Source: Streptomyces sp. NBC_00663 (lineage in GTDB: Bacteria; Actinomycetota; Actinomycetes; Streptomycetales; Streptomycetaceae). From it: DNA of 64,000 bases. The position numbers and the translations under genes were made by a program. The notes beneath the pieces are model-generated. The model searched no databases. It worked only from the letters and a program-made list of their open reading frames with translations, and was not told the origin of the DNA. The stretch's first letter is position 1; each line of letters begins with the position of its first letter. The stretch spans positions 3,162,001-3,226,000 of the forward strand of contig NZ_CP109027.1 in the NCBI RefSeq assembly GCF_036226885.1. The letters are read 5' to 3'. Positions 63,556-64,000 of the stretch are shown here, in pieces.

Positions 63556-63948
63556 TTGTTCTACCCCTTAGATATTCATGGTTTGAGGGTGGCCACTCCT
63601 GGTTGAGAAGTGGGCGGGCACCGCGTGCGGCCCTGTGTCGGTGATGCGTACGGGCCGTACACGACGGGCGCGCCGCACACGCGCCCTGAGCCCCGGATGA
63701 GGGGTGTAAAGAACCTTCTTACCGGACGGACGGCACCTGCGACGAGTCCAATACGTGCAAGGTCACATGACGGACCTCGCACATCACATATCGGTGACAT
63801 GAATCATGAACAAATATGTGGACACACGCTCGACACCCTCTTGACAGCGGGTCGAGCGGCCGTTCACGCCGGGAGGTTGGCGCTCACATCGTGAGATGCG
63901 CCGAAGATCCTCCGGCCGGAAGAATGGGTTCCCGCAAGAGGTGCGGCC
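63556..63948. other. Intergenic region upstream of malic enzyme
   Basis: I see no supported gene in these bases. A plus-strand open frame (63610-63894) has unusual composition, weak start context and no recognisable motifs. The stretch 63730-63850 is AT-richer and includes a TTGACA hexamer near 63842; it must contain the malic enzyme promoter (leftward) and possibly one for a rightward gene. Confidence 0.5.
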
Positions 63949-64000
63949 ATGATGTCCGACCTGATGCGGTTCGGGGGTAACCCGTTATCCGATTTTGACA
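63949..64000 (+). CDS. Possible start of a gene cut by the window end
   Basis: ATG 63949, seven bases after AGAGGTG, opens a frame reading MMSDLMRFGGNPLSDFD up to the window end. Its start context is better than that of the ORF before it. One codon is TTA (within CCG TTA TCC). Too short to identify. Confidence 0.3.
   Translation, partial: MMSDLMRFGGNPLSDFD

Noticed and set aside
63610..63894. 94-residue plus-strand ORF upstream of malic enzyme
   Set aside because: It has no ribosome-binding site, odd composition and no recognisable motif; more likely regulatory DNA.

Overview
The window looks like the core chromosome of a Streptomyces species (high-GC actinomycete). Coding density is high, third codon positions are almost all G or C, GTG and TTG starts are common, and a leucine TTA codon is rare enough to stand out. 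It carries a conservon (CvnA-D), SEDS/PBP pairs, AurF-type diiron enzymes, a Ku/LigD-polymerase pair, Lon and a multifunctional 2-oxoglutarate decarboxylase. From memory only, the order Ku-LigD ... RodA-like/PBP ... conservon ... Lon ... two-component system ... SucA ... malic enzyme resembles the S. coelicolor SCO5309-SCO5261 interval; this was not checked.

Layout. 1-1983 is the lower-GC right edge of an integrated element: a YaaC-like gene, a small ORF, and a 3' fragment of a tRNA-Arg(CCG) gene that keeps the native tRNA terminator, which is what one expects of an attachment-site duplication. 2079-9272 holds a frameshifted membrane-protein gene, a ketosynthase with an unusual N-terminal extension, divergent Ku and LigD polymerase, a NERD protein and a dual-specificity phosphatase. 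9408-19728 is envelope and regulation: lipoprotein plus histidine kinase, a secreted SH3-like protein, a RodA-like/class B PBP pair, a DUF3291 protein, two divergent diiron proteins with a TetR regulator, and an NlpC/P60 hydrolase. 19704-25359 is a conservon operon ending in a styrene-monooxygenase-like flavoprotein. 25716-31131 has a PP2C-like protein, a broken TIR-CHAT gene, a MarR regulator, a GH25 muramidase and Lon with an HspR-type HAIR box. 31308-40511 has two GNATs, a sulfatase, a two-gene SLOG-transmembrane/TIR module, a rhomboid-like protein, a spermidine-synthase-like protein and a two-component system. 40803-44603 is the 2-oxoglutarate decarboxylase gene.

44674-56356 (minus strand) is a large conflict or signalling locus. 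In transcription order it encodes a Trypco1 protein, a trypsin-VMAP protein, a MoxR ATPase, a SAV_2336-type vWA-like protein, an FxsA-like small peptide, an HExxH enzyme and an NB-ARC/TPR protein of FxsT type. It combines the protease/MoxR/vWA ternary architecture with parts of the FxSxx peptide system, but no radical SAM enzyme is present. 56449-64000 has a DUF6104 protein, a hypothetical protein, a DUF4097/PadR pair, a Clp-N/HTH operon with two perfect operators, an MDR oxidoreductase and malic enzyme.

The best candidates for undescribed biology are the SLOG-4TM/TIR pair (34509-36949), whose TIR gene contains a bldA-type TTA codon; the FxsA-like/HExxH/NB-ARC set lacking its radical SAM partner (44674-49318) joined to the protease-MoxR-vWA set; and the self-contained Clp-N/HTH operon with twin operators and a probably leaderless transcript (60258-61091).
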